Below, in pieces: positions 55,303-64,000 of a stretch of DNA of 64,000 bases; the stretch's first letter is position 1, and every line of letters starts with the position of its first letter. Made by a program: the position numbers and the translations under genes. The DNA is from Berberis thunbergii. Its lineage: Eukaryota; Streptophyta; Magnoliopsida; Ranunculales; Berberidaceae. Where the stretch lies: positions 496,001 to 560,000 of the forward strand of contig QNQO01000601.1 in NCBI GenBank assembly GCA_003290165.1, read 5' to 3'. The notes under the pieces are model-generated. The model did not search any database. It was given only the letters and a program-made list of their open reading frames with translations, and was not told where the DNA came from.

Positions 55303-56238
55303 CCTATTGAGTATTCGACTTGAGGGTGTATTATCAAAGAAGGAAATAGGTGATCTGAAAATGGAGTTAATCATGCCAAGAAATAGCCTCTGAGCTGTTT
55401 CGATGGCAATTGTTGCTAGCAATACAACCCTTCCTAAGATGAACATGGAGCTGCCACCAGACAACAAAACAAACACTCCAATCAACTTCTCTTTGCTAAT
55501 TTTGTTTTCCTCCTCAGTTGCCCATGCAATCCAGTAATTGCTTCCAATCTGTAACACTTGGAAGAAAATTTGACACAGAAGAATAACCGGAACAAGAGCT
55601 CCTTTATATGCTGAGGTCACAAAGGTTGAGTAAACTTTCCATTTCACTCTGCCAGATTCTGTTTCTTCTTCGTGATTCCTATCTCTGATTGTATCAATGC
55701 CTTCAGGATTTTCGCATTTTTCTTCTACAAGTTCTGTTTGATTGACCTGATGGGGCCCAAAGACAAAGCTTCCGTAGTCTTGAGGTGCGGTAACTTGACT
55801 TAATGATTGGCAGTGAGCAGCCATTTGTCTGACAAGCTCTCCATGGGGGTCTGCAATCAGATCTTTATATTTTCCTGATTGTACAATCTTCCCATCCTTC
55901 AGTACCTGTGGAGATTCAATAGATGTCACGTCAGAAGGGGAGAAAGAAAAGTTTTTAACATATCTGAATACTCAAAACAGTGATACAAGCATTATCCGTT
56001 GATAACATCAGATGCTAATAACTTACCAGGACAAGGTCTGAAGCATCCAAAAACTCCAGCTGATGAGTGGCATAAATTACAGTCTTCTGAGCTAACACTC
56101 GCATTAGACATTCCTGCAAAAGTCTCTTTTCAGTTAATAGAGAGTTTGTCAACTCGGACTGATCATTTGGGATGTATAAACTAAAATGTTGAGAGAGGTT
56201 ATGTTGTTTACCTTGAAAAGATGTGCTCCAGTATGTGC
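55303..56238 (-). pseudogene. Captured fragment of an ABCC-type (MRP) transporter gene, three exons
   Basis: ABCC proteins pump glutathione and other conjugates, mainly into the vacuole. In minus-strand order: exon end at 56212-56238 (AHTGAHLFK, the D-loop side of nucleotide-binding domain 1); exon 56027-56113 (ECLMRVLAQKTVIYATHQLEFLDASDLVL, the H-loop histidine); and exon 55303-55905 (VLKDGKIVQSGKYKDLI, the linker, then the start of transmembrane domain 2 with GSNYWIAWATEEE and FRSPISFFDNTPSSRILNR). GT-AG borders are intact and joins are in phase. The Walker motifs and both ends of the gene are absent. Confidence 0.85.
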
Positions 56239-56469
56239 GGTAAACTCTTTCACTTTCACTTTCCCATTGAGAATCAATTAAAAATCAATGCACAAACACA
56301 AGTATTAAACAAAAAAAAATTGGGTTAATCACAACACCTATGTCCTTAATAATTGTATCCAACCATGATGCATCAATTCCTTGTGATAAGATGTTAAGAA
56401 AACTGAGAAAACTGAGTTTGACAAAAAGGGGAAAAATATGCAATATGAAATTGAGATTTGTTAACTCAC

Positions 56470-57425
56470 TGTTGCAAGCTCTGGGCGTTTGTCATAGGCA
56501 TCGTAATGCCATGCACATCCTTTCTTAAGCATCACCTCCTACATGCAATGAAGTCAGAACTTGTTAGATTGAAAGCATCATGGTTAGAAATAGAATCATA
56601 AACAAAGAGAATTTGATTGATTAAGTTACCTGCACGAATTTCTTATTACTGTAAATGTCTCCTACACATCGACCATAACGATCTTCACCGTAAATAAGGA
56701 CTCTCAAGCACTTCCCTTGAACTAGCTTGAGCAACTCCTCCTTTGCTTCCTTTCCAAAAGGCATTGCACTCTCTGGTACATCAATTCCCCTGTTACCATA
56801 GAGATGCAAATGTTATTAGTAGACTGAGGTATGGATTGCAAAAACTTGTGCAGAACTGTACAGTTTGTTTACCACTTTACCTTGGTCGAATTCGATATTT
56901 CTTGCCTAGAATTTCCTCATTGTTTGGACCAGTCAAAACCCTATATATAGAACCATCAGATAAACAATGGAATTTCAAAGAAGTAAGTACTAAGATTCTT
57001 ATAATGTTAAATTATGAATGGAACTCAGTTAAGAACCTGTATCCAGCATCAACAATGTTCTTATGAAGAGCATCGGCTTTCACATAGTCCCGTACAGCCC
57101 GTGCTTTCGATCTTTGTACCATTGCATTCTTTCACTTCCTTAGGAACACTCGGCGCCTCTCTGGGGTCAGTAGCATTAACATACACCGTCACGGTATCTC
57201 CATCTGCAACAGCTTTTGCATCCACCTAGTTTTTGTGAATCAAAATCAATGGACACTTAGTAAACAAAATTGTGATGAACATATAATAACTAAGCCATGA
57301 AGATATATGACCATGGGATGATCTTTCTGGGAGTGTCTGCAATTCGTACTTCACTCCTTCAGGATACGATGAAGGTGGTGGTGGAGCATGAGCTGCCTCA
57401 GGTGTTTCAAACCAGTGTATTCGGA
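56470..57425 (-). pseudogene. Captured fragment of a CAN-type calcium-dependent (staphylococcal-like) nuclease gene
   Basis: CAN nucleases degrade DNA and RNA and have an SNc (TNase) domain. Minus-strand exons: about 57310-57425 (PEGVKYELQTLP), 57037-57225 (VDAKAVADGDTVTVYV and NATDPREAPSVPKE, then a frameshift, DALHKNIVDAGY), 56881-56940 (VLTGPNNEEILGKKYRIRPR), 56630-56789 ([46 protein letters not shown]) and 56470-56538 (EVMLKKGCAWHYDAYDKRPELAT). Catalytic residues of the SNc fold (D of GDT, R/E region [12 protein letters not shown] of RYGR) are visible. The N-terminal part and last exon are missing. Confidence 0.85.
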
Positions 57426-58009
57426 AGAGGAAGACCGTAGTACCTCAATAAACCCTAAGAAATTAACAAAATCTTCAATCAAAGCTACAAAAATGATGTA
57501 TTGATCCTAACAATAACTGGTAAGAACTAACGATTGAACAACTGGTGAGGATGTCTAAACCTCAACATCAACCCTAGATCTAGAAACCCGCCACCTGAAA
57601 TCAACCCTAGAGAAGGTAGAAACCCTAGATCTAGAAACCCACCACAAGAAATCGCCCAGAAATGAAGGGGAGACTTACCTTCGGTTGAGTTTCATTTGGG
57701 AGGAGCTTTTCGGCGAGGGAATGCGCGACGGAGCTTCTTCTCTTCTCCTTCGGTCGGTTGAGACGATGTTGGAGAGAGGGTGGCGAGGGAGAGCTTTGTT
57801 GGGGAGAGGGAGGCCTTCTCTGTCGAGATGGAAAATGGGGAGAGGGAGAGGGAAGGCTGAAAATGGGGAGAGCTTGCTCCATTCCCTCCTTCTTCTCCCC
57901 AAAATTTTCGATTTTCCCTCTTTTTTTTTTTTTTTTTTTAACCACGAGCGTGCGACCCGACCTCCCTCGTCCAAAACCTCGCCCATAACCTCGACATCTA
58001 GAATTTCCC
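57426..58009 (-). promoter_or_regulatory. Right TIR of the Pack-MULE with first-exon-like sequence
   Basis: On the minus strand the terminus GGGAAATTCTAGATGTCG leads to a GA/CT-rich leader and an exon-like stretch ending at CCGAAG|GTAAGTCTCC (57679/57678). It mirrors the left TIR and would drive leftward transcripts through the nuclease and ABCC fragments. From 57426 to 57670 the sequence has repeated CCCTAGATCTAGAAACCC words. Confidence 0.5.
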
Positions 58010-58018
58010 CTTGATTAA

Positions 58019-58169
58019 TTGAAAAAGTATTTGATTCATTACCTCATTCAAGTTTGATTACCAGATTAATTGAAAAATGATTCTGCACGACACCTTTTTG
58101 ATTCATTACCTCATGGAGAACAAATCTGGTTAACTGAATAAGGAAACATTCAATTGATTGATTTGGTTG
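58019..58169. other. Short spacer between two MULE termini
   Basis: About 150 bp, AT-rich, with TTGATTCATTACCTCAT occurring twice. Confidence 0.5.
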
Positions 58170-61100
58170 AAGTTATTCTACATGGCCCGTGGTCATGGCC
58201 CGTCCCATGGGACGGACCCTCCCAGGCACGTGCCTTTGGGAGGGCGTCTCGCACGTGGAGGAGGAGAAGGGTTTGCTTGCCAAAAAAATTTCGATTGTTT
58301 GTTCTTCACTTCAGCTTCTTCACAGAGCAAGAGAAAGCCCCGACTCCTCCTCGCCAACTTCTCGCCTCCTCACTGCTCCTCCTCGCCAACTTCTCGCCTC
58401 CTCACTGCTCATCGAATCCTCCACTCCTCTCCGCCAACTTCTCGCCTCCTCACTGCTCATCGACTCCTCCACTCCTCCTCCTCGACTGCTCCTCCTCGTG
58501 GCTGCTGCTCCTCCTCCTCGCACTGCTCATGCCTCCTCCTTCTTCTGGTATGTAATTTCACATCATATTTTTGTTTAACTTGAAAATTAGGGCTAATCCT
58601 GCATATTTATCAGTTTTTATTTAACTTGAAAAATTAGGGCTAATCCTGCATATTTTTGTTTAACTTGAAAATTAGGGCTAATTGTTTAACTTGAAAATTA
58701 TGGCTAATCCTGCATATGTTGAAATTTTTGTATGTTGAAATTATGCCTACTGAAATTTTTGTTCAAATTTTGTATGTTGAAATGTTTGTATGTTCATATT
58801 TTGTTAAATTATGCTACTAAAATTCATGATAATCCTTCATATTTTTTGTTAAAAAAATAGATTGTTTAGATTTTGTTAAATTTATTTTTGTATAAATTCA
58901 ATCATAATTTTAGCGTAGTTGTAAAACATTTTAAGGATTACATATCTGATGATAATTACTCCTTTAATAGGTATATAAGGGATGGATAGTGGTAGAAGAT
59001 ATTGAATTGATGGAGAATGAAAAAAATTTAGAAGAGATAAGGGATCCTACAGAAGGGATGAAATTTAGCGACCATTGATGAGTACAAACGTTATTATTAT
59101 TGATTATGCCTATAAAAAGGATTTCCAGTGAAAGTAAAAAATACAGAAATAAGATGAAAATGGAAAAACTATATTCTTAACGCTGCATGTGGTCGTGTCT
59201 GGACAGCATAGAAGTCAATCACAAAGTGTTATAAACATGCGGGGTACAGCTAAATGTGGATGTATGGCTAAAATTAGAGGTAAAATACTCTCGGATGGTG
59301 ATGTGTTAGTGACAAAAGTAACAGTAGCTCACAATCATGAATTGAGCCCCGGCAAATCAAAATTTTATCCGAAGAATAGAGTTATGAGCTCGTATGCGAA
59401 GAAGATGCTAGATTATAATGATAGGGCAGGTATTAGGCCAACTAAGAATTTACTTCATGTGTGGTTGAAGCTGGTGGTCATGATAATCTGCAATTTTCTC
59501 AGAAAGATTGTTACAATTATCTGGATAAAATGAGGAAGTTGAGACTTGGGGAGGGGGATGCGGAGGCCATTCATAACTACTTCCAAAAAATGCAAGCTAA
59601 CAATGCTAATTTTCTTTTATATGATGGATTTGGATAATAAAGGGAGATTGAGAAATGTCTTTTGGCTGATGCATGGAGCAGAGCAGCTTACAAGGAGTTT
59701 GGAGATGCTGTTACCTTTGACACTACATACTTAACGAATAAGTATGACATGCCATTTGCTCCCTTTGTTGGGGTGAACCATCACGGTCAGTCAATTCTTT
59801 TGTGATGTGGATTGATATGTGGTGAGACCATTGAAGAGTTTGTTTGGCTTTTCAAAACTTGGCTGGTGTGTATGAATGACAATGCTCCGACCGCAATAAT
59901 CACTGATCAAGATAGGGCAATGAAGAGAGCCGTTGAAATTGTTTTTCCCAACACACGACACAGATGGTGCTTGTGGCATATTATGAAGAAGTTGCCTGAA
60001 AAATTATCTGGTTACAATCAATATGAGGCAATAAAGTTTGCAATGCAAAGAGCAGTTTACGATTCTTTGTCTCATGAAGAGTTTGAAGTAAATTGGCATG
60101 GATTCATTGAGAAATATTGTCTGCAAGAAAATGATTGGTTGGGAGGATTATATCTTGAAAGAATGCGTTGGGTGCCAACATATCAAAGATCTACTTTTTG
60201 GGCGGGGATGTCTTCAACTCAAAGGAGTGAAAGCATGAATGCTTTTTTTGATGGTTATGTAAATTCGAAGACCACTTTGAAGCAATTCGTTGAACAATAT
60301 GAGAATGCACTACGAAGTAAGGTTCAAAAGGAAGCTGAAGCGACTTTAAATCGTATAACCGACTGATCCCTTGCATTACTCCTTATCCAATAGAGAAACA
60401 TTTCAAACTGCCTACACTACAAACAAATTTAAGGAGTTCCAACACGAGCTAGCAGGGAATATATGTTGTACAATAAGTAGTAAAGTTATAAATGAAAGTG
60501 GCTTTGAAGTATACGTTGTTAGACAATACTTGGTGATAGGAGATAGACGACGTTCAGTCAATTTTATAGTAAATTTTAACGTTGGCGACTTCAATATCAA
60601 GTGTAATTGTCAATTGTTTGAGTTCAAGGGGATTTTATGCAGACATGTATTGAAAGTGATGCTTGAAAGCCATATTCATGCTGTACCAGATAAATATGTT
60701 CTTCGGAGGTGGAGGAAAGATGTGAAGAGGGCTCATAGAAGGGTTAAGATTGTTTATTCAGATTGGGGAATGAAGCCTGAAAGTGAAAGGTTTGACAAGA
60801 TGTGCAGTCACTTCTATGAAATGACCGACTACGCCGCTGAGGATGAAAAGAAGACATGCCAAGTTCATGAATGGATCAATTTGAAAATGGACCAACTCAA
60901 AACTGATGATGGTGATGAGGGTGTTGATTCACATGGGTTTATGGAATTTGGGTCCAACACTACTAGTTATGGGATGCAATCCAACCTTCACAGTCCATTA
61001 CCGGTTCGTAGCAAAGGCCGGCGCTCTAATTCAAGGATGCAACCCACAGATGAAAAGATTCGAAAAACAGTACAAAGGAAAAAAAAGAAACAAGCAAAAA

Positions 61101-61519
61101 ATGTGGTATGTTCTGCAATATGTTTTATTTTAATATTTAATTACTTAAGTCTAGAATATTTGACACGTGTCATTTGTAGGGTTGTTCCCAGAGTGGATTC
61201 GAAGGATCTGAATATTTGACACCGCATTCAATAAATCCAAATACCCAGGTTTGTTTTTAATATATTTACTGACGCGTAACTATCATTTATGATTGTTTAC
61301 TTATGATTTGTATTTGTGGACTTCAAGGATGAAACAATTGTGTCACAATCTGGTGCATTATCAGGAATGAATCATATTTATTCGCTCCTCTCACAGGTAT
61401 TGCACTTATGATTTCCTAATATTGCAGTTATTTTGCAGTGCAATTATTTATTATTTATTTAGTTATTTATTTGGCAGACACCAACTTCAAACAACGACAT
61501 AAGAGTTGCCAGACTATAG
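58170..61519 (+). mobile_element. FAR1-type MULE, left terminus and transposase gene
   Basis: The left end (AAGTTATTCTACATGGCCCG at 58170) resembles the Pack-MULE terminus in its TTATTCTA/ATG start and is followed by palindromic CCCGTCCCATGGGACGG. A leader exon with CTC-rich sequence ends at CTG|GTATGTAAT (58551), and an intron leads to AG at 58970. The transposase gene follows. No matching right terminus or 9-bp duplication was found to the window end, so the true right border is unknown; 61519 is only the end of the readable gene. Confidence 0.6.
58982..61519 (+). pseudogene. FAR1/FHY3-like MULE transposase, frame broken
   Basis: MULE transposases of this group gave rise to the FAR1/FHY3 light-signalling factors. 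Domains in order: FAR1 DNA-binding WRKY-GCM1 type (about 59040-59350; GMKFSD, TLACG, CGCMAKI, HNHELSPGKSKFYP); MULE transposase core (about 59530-60000; the [10 protein letters not shown] aspartate, [23 protein letters not shown] and RHRWCLWHI); FHY3-type region (RSTFWAGMSSTQRSESMNAFFDGYV); SWIM zinc finger (CNCQLFEFKGILCRH, about 60600-60650). C-terminal exons end at 61105, then 61180-61248, 61328-61396 and 61478-61519 (stop), all in phase with GT-AG borders. One-base shifts occur at about 59030, 59440, 59620, 60330 and 60400, and an in-frame stop lies near 59803. Most catalytic residues remain, but the gene cannot make full-length protein. Confidence 0.85.
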
Positions 61520-61578
61520 CTGCTTGTGAATTCAAAATGTTTTCAAGTAAGGTTAGTTTCTTGTTCTTCCAGACTATT

Positions 61579-61937
61579 TAGTTGCTTGTGCATTCACTTT
61601 TCGCGCACGCTCCCCGAGCGGGATGAGCGGGATGCGTGCATTGAGACTTTTCGCACACGCATCCCTTAAGCATTAGTCTTTACATACGGCATCATGATAT
61701 GAAGCTCAAGTTTTGTTATGCCATAAGCCATTTGCCGTTTCCACCATTATTATAGTAATTTAGTTGCTTGTGCATTCACTTTTCGCGCACGCTCCCCGAG
61801 CAGGATGAGCGGGATGCGTGCATTGGGACTTTTCGCACACGCATCCCTTAAGCATTAGTCTTTACATAGTCATCATGATATGAAACTCAAGTTTTGTTAT
61901 GCCATAAGCCATTTGCTGTTTCCACCATTGTTATAGT
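61579..61937. repeat. Tandem direct repeat, 182-bp unit, two copies
   Basis: GTTGCTTGTGCATTCACTTT begins at 61581 and again at 61763. Each unit contains a GC-rich fold, GGGATGCGTGC facing GCACACGCATCCC, within otherwise AT-rich DNA. The copies differ at only a few positions. The GGATGCG/CGCATCC fold also occurs in the fold-back element at 7855-8032. Confidence 0.85.
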
Positions 61938-63640
61938 AAAATTAACTGAAAGAGTAGCGCCATAAGCTCAAGTTTTCGCAACTAGTCTCACTTGAAGAGT
62001 CACTAATTAAGCAACACTTGAAAATGCTGATAAACTCTTGCTTCAGCACATTTTCCATTGTTATTTACTCCACATTTGCTACTCTAATACTTTAAAAACT
62101 TTGAACTTACACATAAACTCATGTATTTCCTATCTAAGCCTGAGGTTTCATTTCATCTCACTGAGATGACCATTTTGATAGAAGGCTTTTCTCTAGCCTT
62201 GGAGGGCCCTTCTTCATCTGATTGAGGTGACCATTTTTGTATAATCCCTTTGTGTAGCCTAGGAGACCAGGTGTAATGCTTCAGAAGAAGACGAAAATGT
62301 TTTTATTTTGTACAATATCTGTGTATGTCTACTACACTATTTTCGGTGACTAATATATCCAAAGAGGTCACTAGCTAGTGATTTAACCAAATGATAATTT
62401 CAAAATGCATGCAACATGTGCAACAGATGGAGGAATGTTGTCCTTTTTTTTTCATTTATTTCTCTATGCAAACATTGTTGGATACTTGGGATGAACCCAA
62501 AAACTGAGTTGAGCTAAGCTAATCTTCCTAGATAGTCTAATGTGGTATATTGAGGGATTTGTTTGATGAGCTTTTAAGTATAACAACCCTCATGGGATCA
62601 AGTTATGGTCTTGATGAAACCCCATGACATTCCATTCAATTTCCCATTCCATGAGATCAAGTTATGTATGATGTTCATGTGTGATTTTTTTTTTTTTTTG
62701 GCAATTTCTTAGGCACTAATGATGGATGAGACATTTACAAAGATACAGAAAGAAGAAGAGGAAGAGGTTTCACTGTGTAGCTTCAACAAGGATACAGGAT
62801 TAGAAGAAGAGGAAGAGGAAGAGTCCATGCAGTACTGGACTGTTTGGCATCTCTTGTTTGGCATTGGCATCTCTTTTGTTGCTTCTTATGATACATGAAG
62901 AGAATGTGGACAATTGCTTCCTGTTTGTACTCTTTTGTTGCTTTTGAATGATACATGAAGAGAATGTGGACAATTGTGTATGTTGTTAAGATCAGTGAAA
63001 TAAGTTGTTAAGACAATGAGTCAGTTCTAATTAAAGTTTTATAGTTTTCAACAGTCTTGATAGTTTCAACAGTTCTAATTACGTGATGCTTGAGAAATAT
63101 GCCAATGCAGGAAACAGAGGAGCTCCAAATCATTTTTATACAGATTTGGAAACAGAAGAGAGATTGATTCATTTATTTGTAATCTCTTTATACAGATAGC
63201 ATTAGCTATCTTTCTAATACAAAATCATTTTTCTCCTTCTGCTACACTTCTCTGCATTTTCACATCAGTTCATTCTAAACAGTCTGTTCATATATCATTT
63301 TCCCTGCTTCTCTTTGTGAATCACCATTTGACAAAAATGTTCTCTGAAGTATAGTTGATTCTGATCAATTGAATTTGCATTCAAGCTCCAAATATGCAAA
63401 CAAGAATCAAACTAAAGGTCAGTGTCTATCACCAACCAACAGTTCAAACCATAGGAACACTAGTAAATCTCAACCTCACCAAGCAAATCACCTCCCCAAC
63501 CTCTGACATGTTATATAGGAAAATCAGTGCATGCAAGCATCAAACAACCACAGAATACATCAGCAACAAAAATATAAAGTCAAATATATTTATTCAATGT
63601 GAATGTCTACAGAATGAAGCATTGAGCTTTCAAAATTTCC
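61938..63640. other. Downstream region, mostly non-coding
   Basis: At 62713-62898, after a poly(T)...TTCTTAG acceptor, the plus strand reads ALMMDETFTKIQKEEEEEVSLCSFNKDTG and more E-rich sequence to a stop. This could be a last exon of the MULE gene, with low confidence. A segment with TTGTTGCTT and ATGATACATGAAGAGAATGTGGACAATTG occurs twice (about 62877-62920 and 62934-62980). Nothing else is recognised. Confidence 0.35.
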
Positions 63641-64000
63641 AGAAACTAATGCTAAATATCTGACTGCTAATAGCAAAGCAGATCTGAATCACAATGTCAG
63701 AATGGCAATAGTTGAAACAAAAAGATCTGACAGGCTACAATATAGATGAACACAAGCAAGATGGATCTTATATTCAAAGAAGATTGATGTAGAAGAATAT
63801 AATTCTTGTATTAGAGGAAAAAGTAGAGTTACAATGAAATGTATCAAGCACATTCAAGAGTGCCAATCTCCTCACTGAGCATTGCTCAATGTACAGTTAT
63901 TTCTTACAGAAAATGAATCAATCCTTTGTTCTCTATTCTCTCCTATTTATATACAATGCTCTCTAATACAATGCTAACTCCCTGACTTACAATGCTAACT
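63640..64000 (-). other. Possible LTR of an element running off the window
   Basis: On the minus strand, GCATTGTATATAAATAGGAGAG near 63947 is a strong TATA-like promoter, and GCCAATCTCCTCA (63869-63881) matches 54706-54718 in the Pack-MULE centre. This suggests an LTR retrotransposon end with the body to the right of the window. No border is defined. Confidence 0.3.

Larger units (their letters stand above)
50032..58009. mobile_element. Pack-MULE with fragments of about seven genes, TSD CTTGATTAA
   Basis: Left terminus GAGTAATTCTATTTGTCGAG; revcomp of the right terminus GGGAAATTCTAGATGTCGAG. A perfect 9-bp duplication, CTTGATTAA, lies at 50023-50031 and 58010-58018, the length typical of Mutator-like elements. 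The TIRs extend about 300-400 bp (left to about 50440, right from about 57690), sharing CTCGCCACCCTCT, CGTCGCGC-like and CCTCGCCGAAAAGCTC blocks. Inside are pieces of ARF, glucose-6-phosphate 1-epimerase, GDCH, AHL and UBC-like genes on the plus strand, and ABCC and CAN nuclease genes on the minus strand, several with introns. No transposase is encoded. Confidence 0.85.

Noticed and set aside
50032..58009. Interpretation of the gene-fragment cluster as a Helitron
   Set aside because: Long inverted terminal repeats and a 9-bp duplication fit a MULE; Helitrons have neither, and no TC start or CTRR end with hairpin is evident at the borders.
58154..58583. Three overlapping 129-141 residue frames at the left end of the FAR1-type MULE
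   Set aside because: CTC/CTG-rich leader sequence open in all three frames; probably 5' UTR, not a protein.
1..64000. tRNA, rRNA, snRNA genes or CRISPR arrays
   Set aside because: No conserved box structure or regularly spaced repeat-spacer pattern was seen by eye; a tRNAscan or Rfam search would be decisive.

Overview
This window is nuclear DNA of a flowering plant, almost certainly a eudicot. The evidence is the AT-rich intergenic sequence, introns with GT-AG borders, a leucine-rich repeat extensin (LRX) gene, a pentatricopeptide repeat (PPR) gene and fragments of typical land-plant genes (ARF, AT-hook/AHL, ABCC transporter, GT47, calcium-dependent nuclease). The species cannot be told from the sequence. 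There is no operon, rRNA, tRNA or CRISPR array. Almost the whole window is transposable elements nested in or beside each other. Many have intact target-site duplications (TSDs), which allows exact borders.

Layout. 1-2134: edge of a P-loop ATPase gene (minus strand), then the terminal part of a CACTA transposon. 2135-8052: a decayed Ty1/copia retrotransposon (minus) with one LTR cut by the CACTA element and the other holding a fold-back element. 8053-15625: related non-autonomous hAT elements and a LINE fragment between 0.7-0.8 kb direct repeats. 17042-20179: an LTR-type element (TSD ATTAC) that contains gene-like exons. 20185-26290: LINE relics, two lying tail to tail. 29005-31291: the LRX gene, with its frame broken three times, once at a run of 17 G. 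31717-36848: nested hAT-like elements. 37204-39795: a PPR pseudogene split by an ORF1-only LINE. 40076-41036: another hAT. 41573-48601: a hAT carrying a GT47 gene fragment, itself split by a very young chromovirus (Ty3/gypsy). 50032-58009: a Pack-MULE of about 8 kb. 58170-61519 and beyond: a decayed FAR1-type MULE transposase gene lying 160 bp from the Pack-MULE.

The most notable object is the Pack-MULE. It has a perfect 9-bp TSD (CTTGATTAA), long terminal inverted repeats and pieces of about seven unrelated genes: ARF, glucose-6-phosphate 1-epimerase, glycine cleavage H-protein, AHL, an ER-anchored UBC-like protein, ABCC transporter and CAN-type nuclease. Fragments in the left half read rightward and those in the right half read leftward, so all are in sense with the nearest terminal repeat. 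Each terminal repeat itself looks like a first exon with a GTAAG donor. The element is therefore built like two convergent chimeric transcription units. Together with the gene-carrying hAT at 41573-48601 and the exon-carrying LTR element at 17042-20179, the window shows apparent gene capture by three transposon classes.
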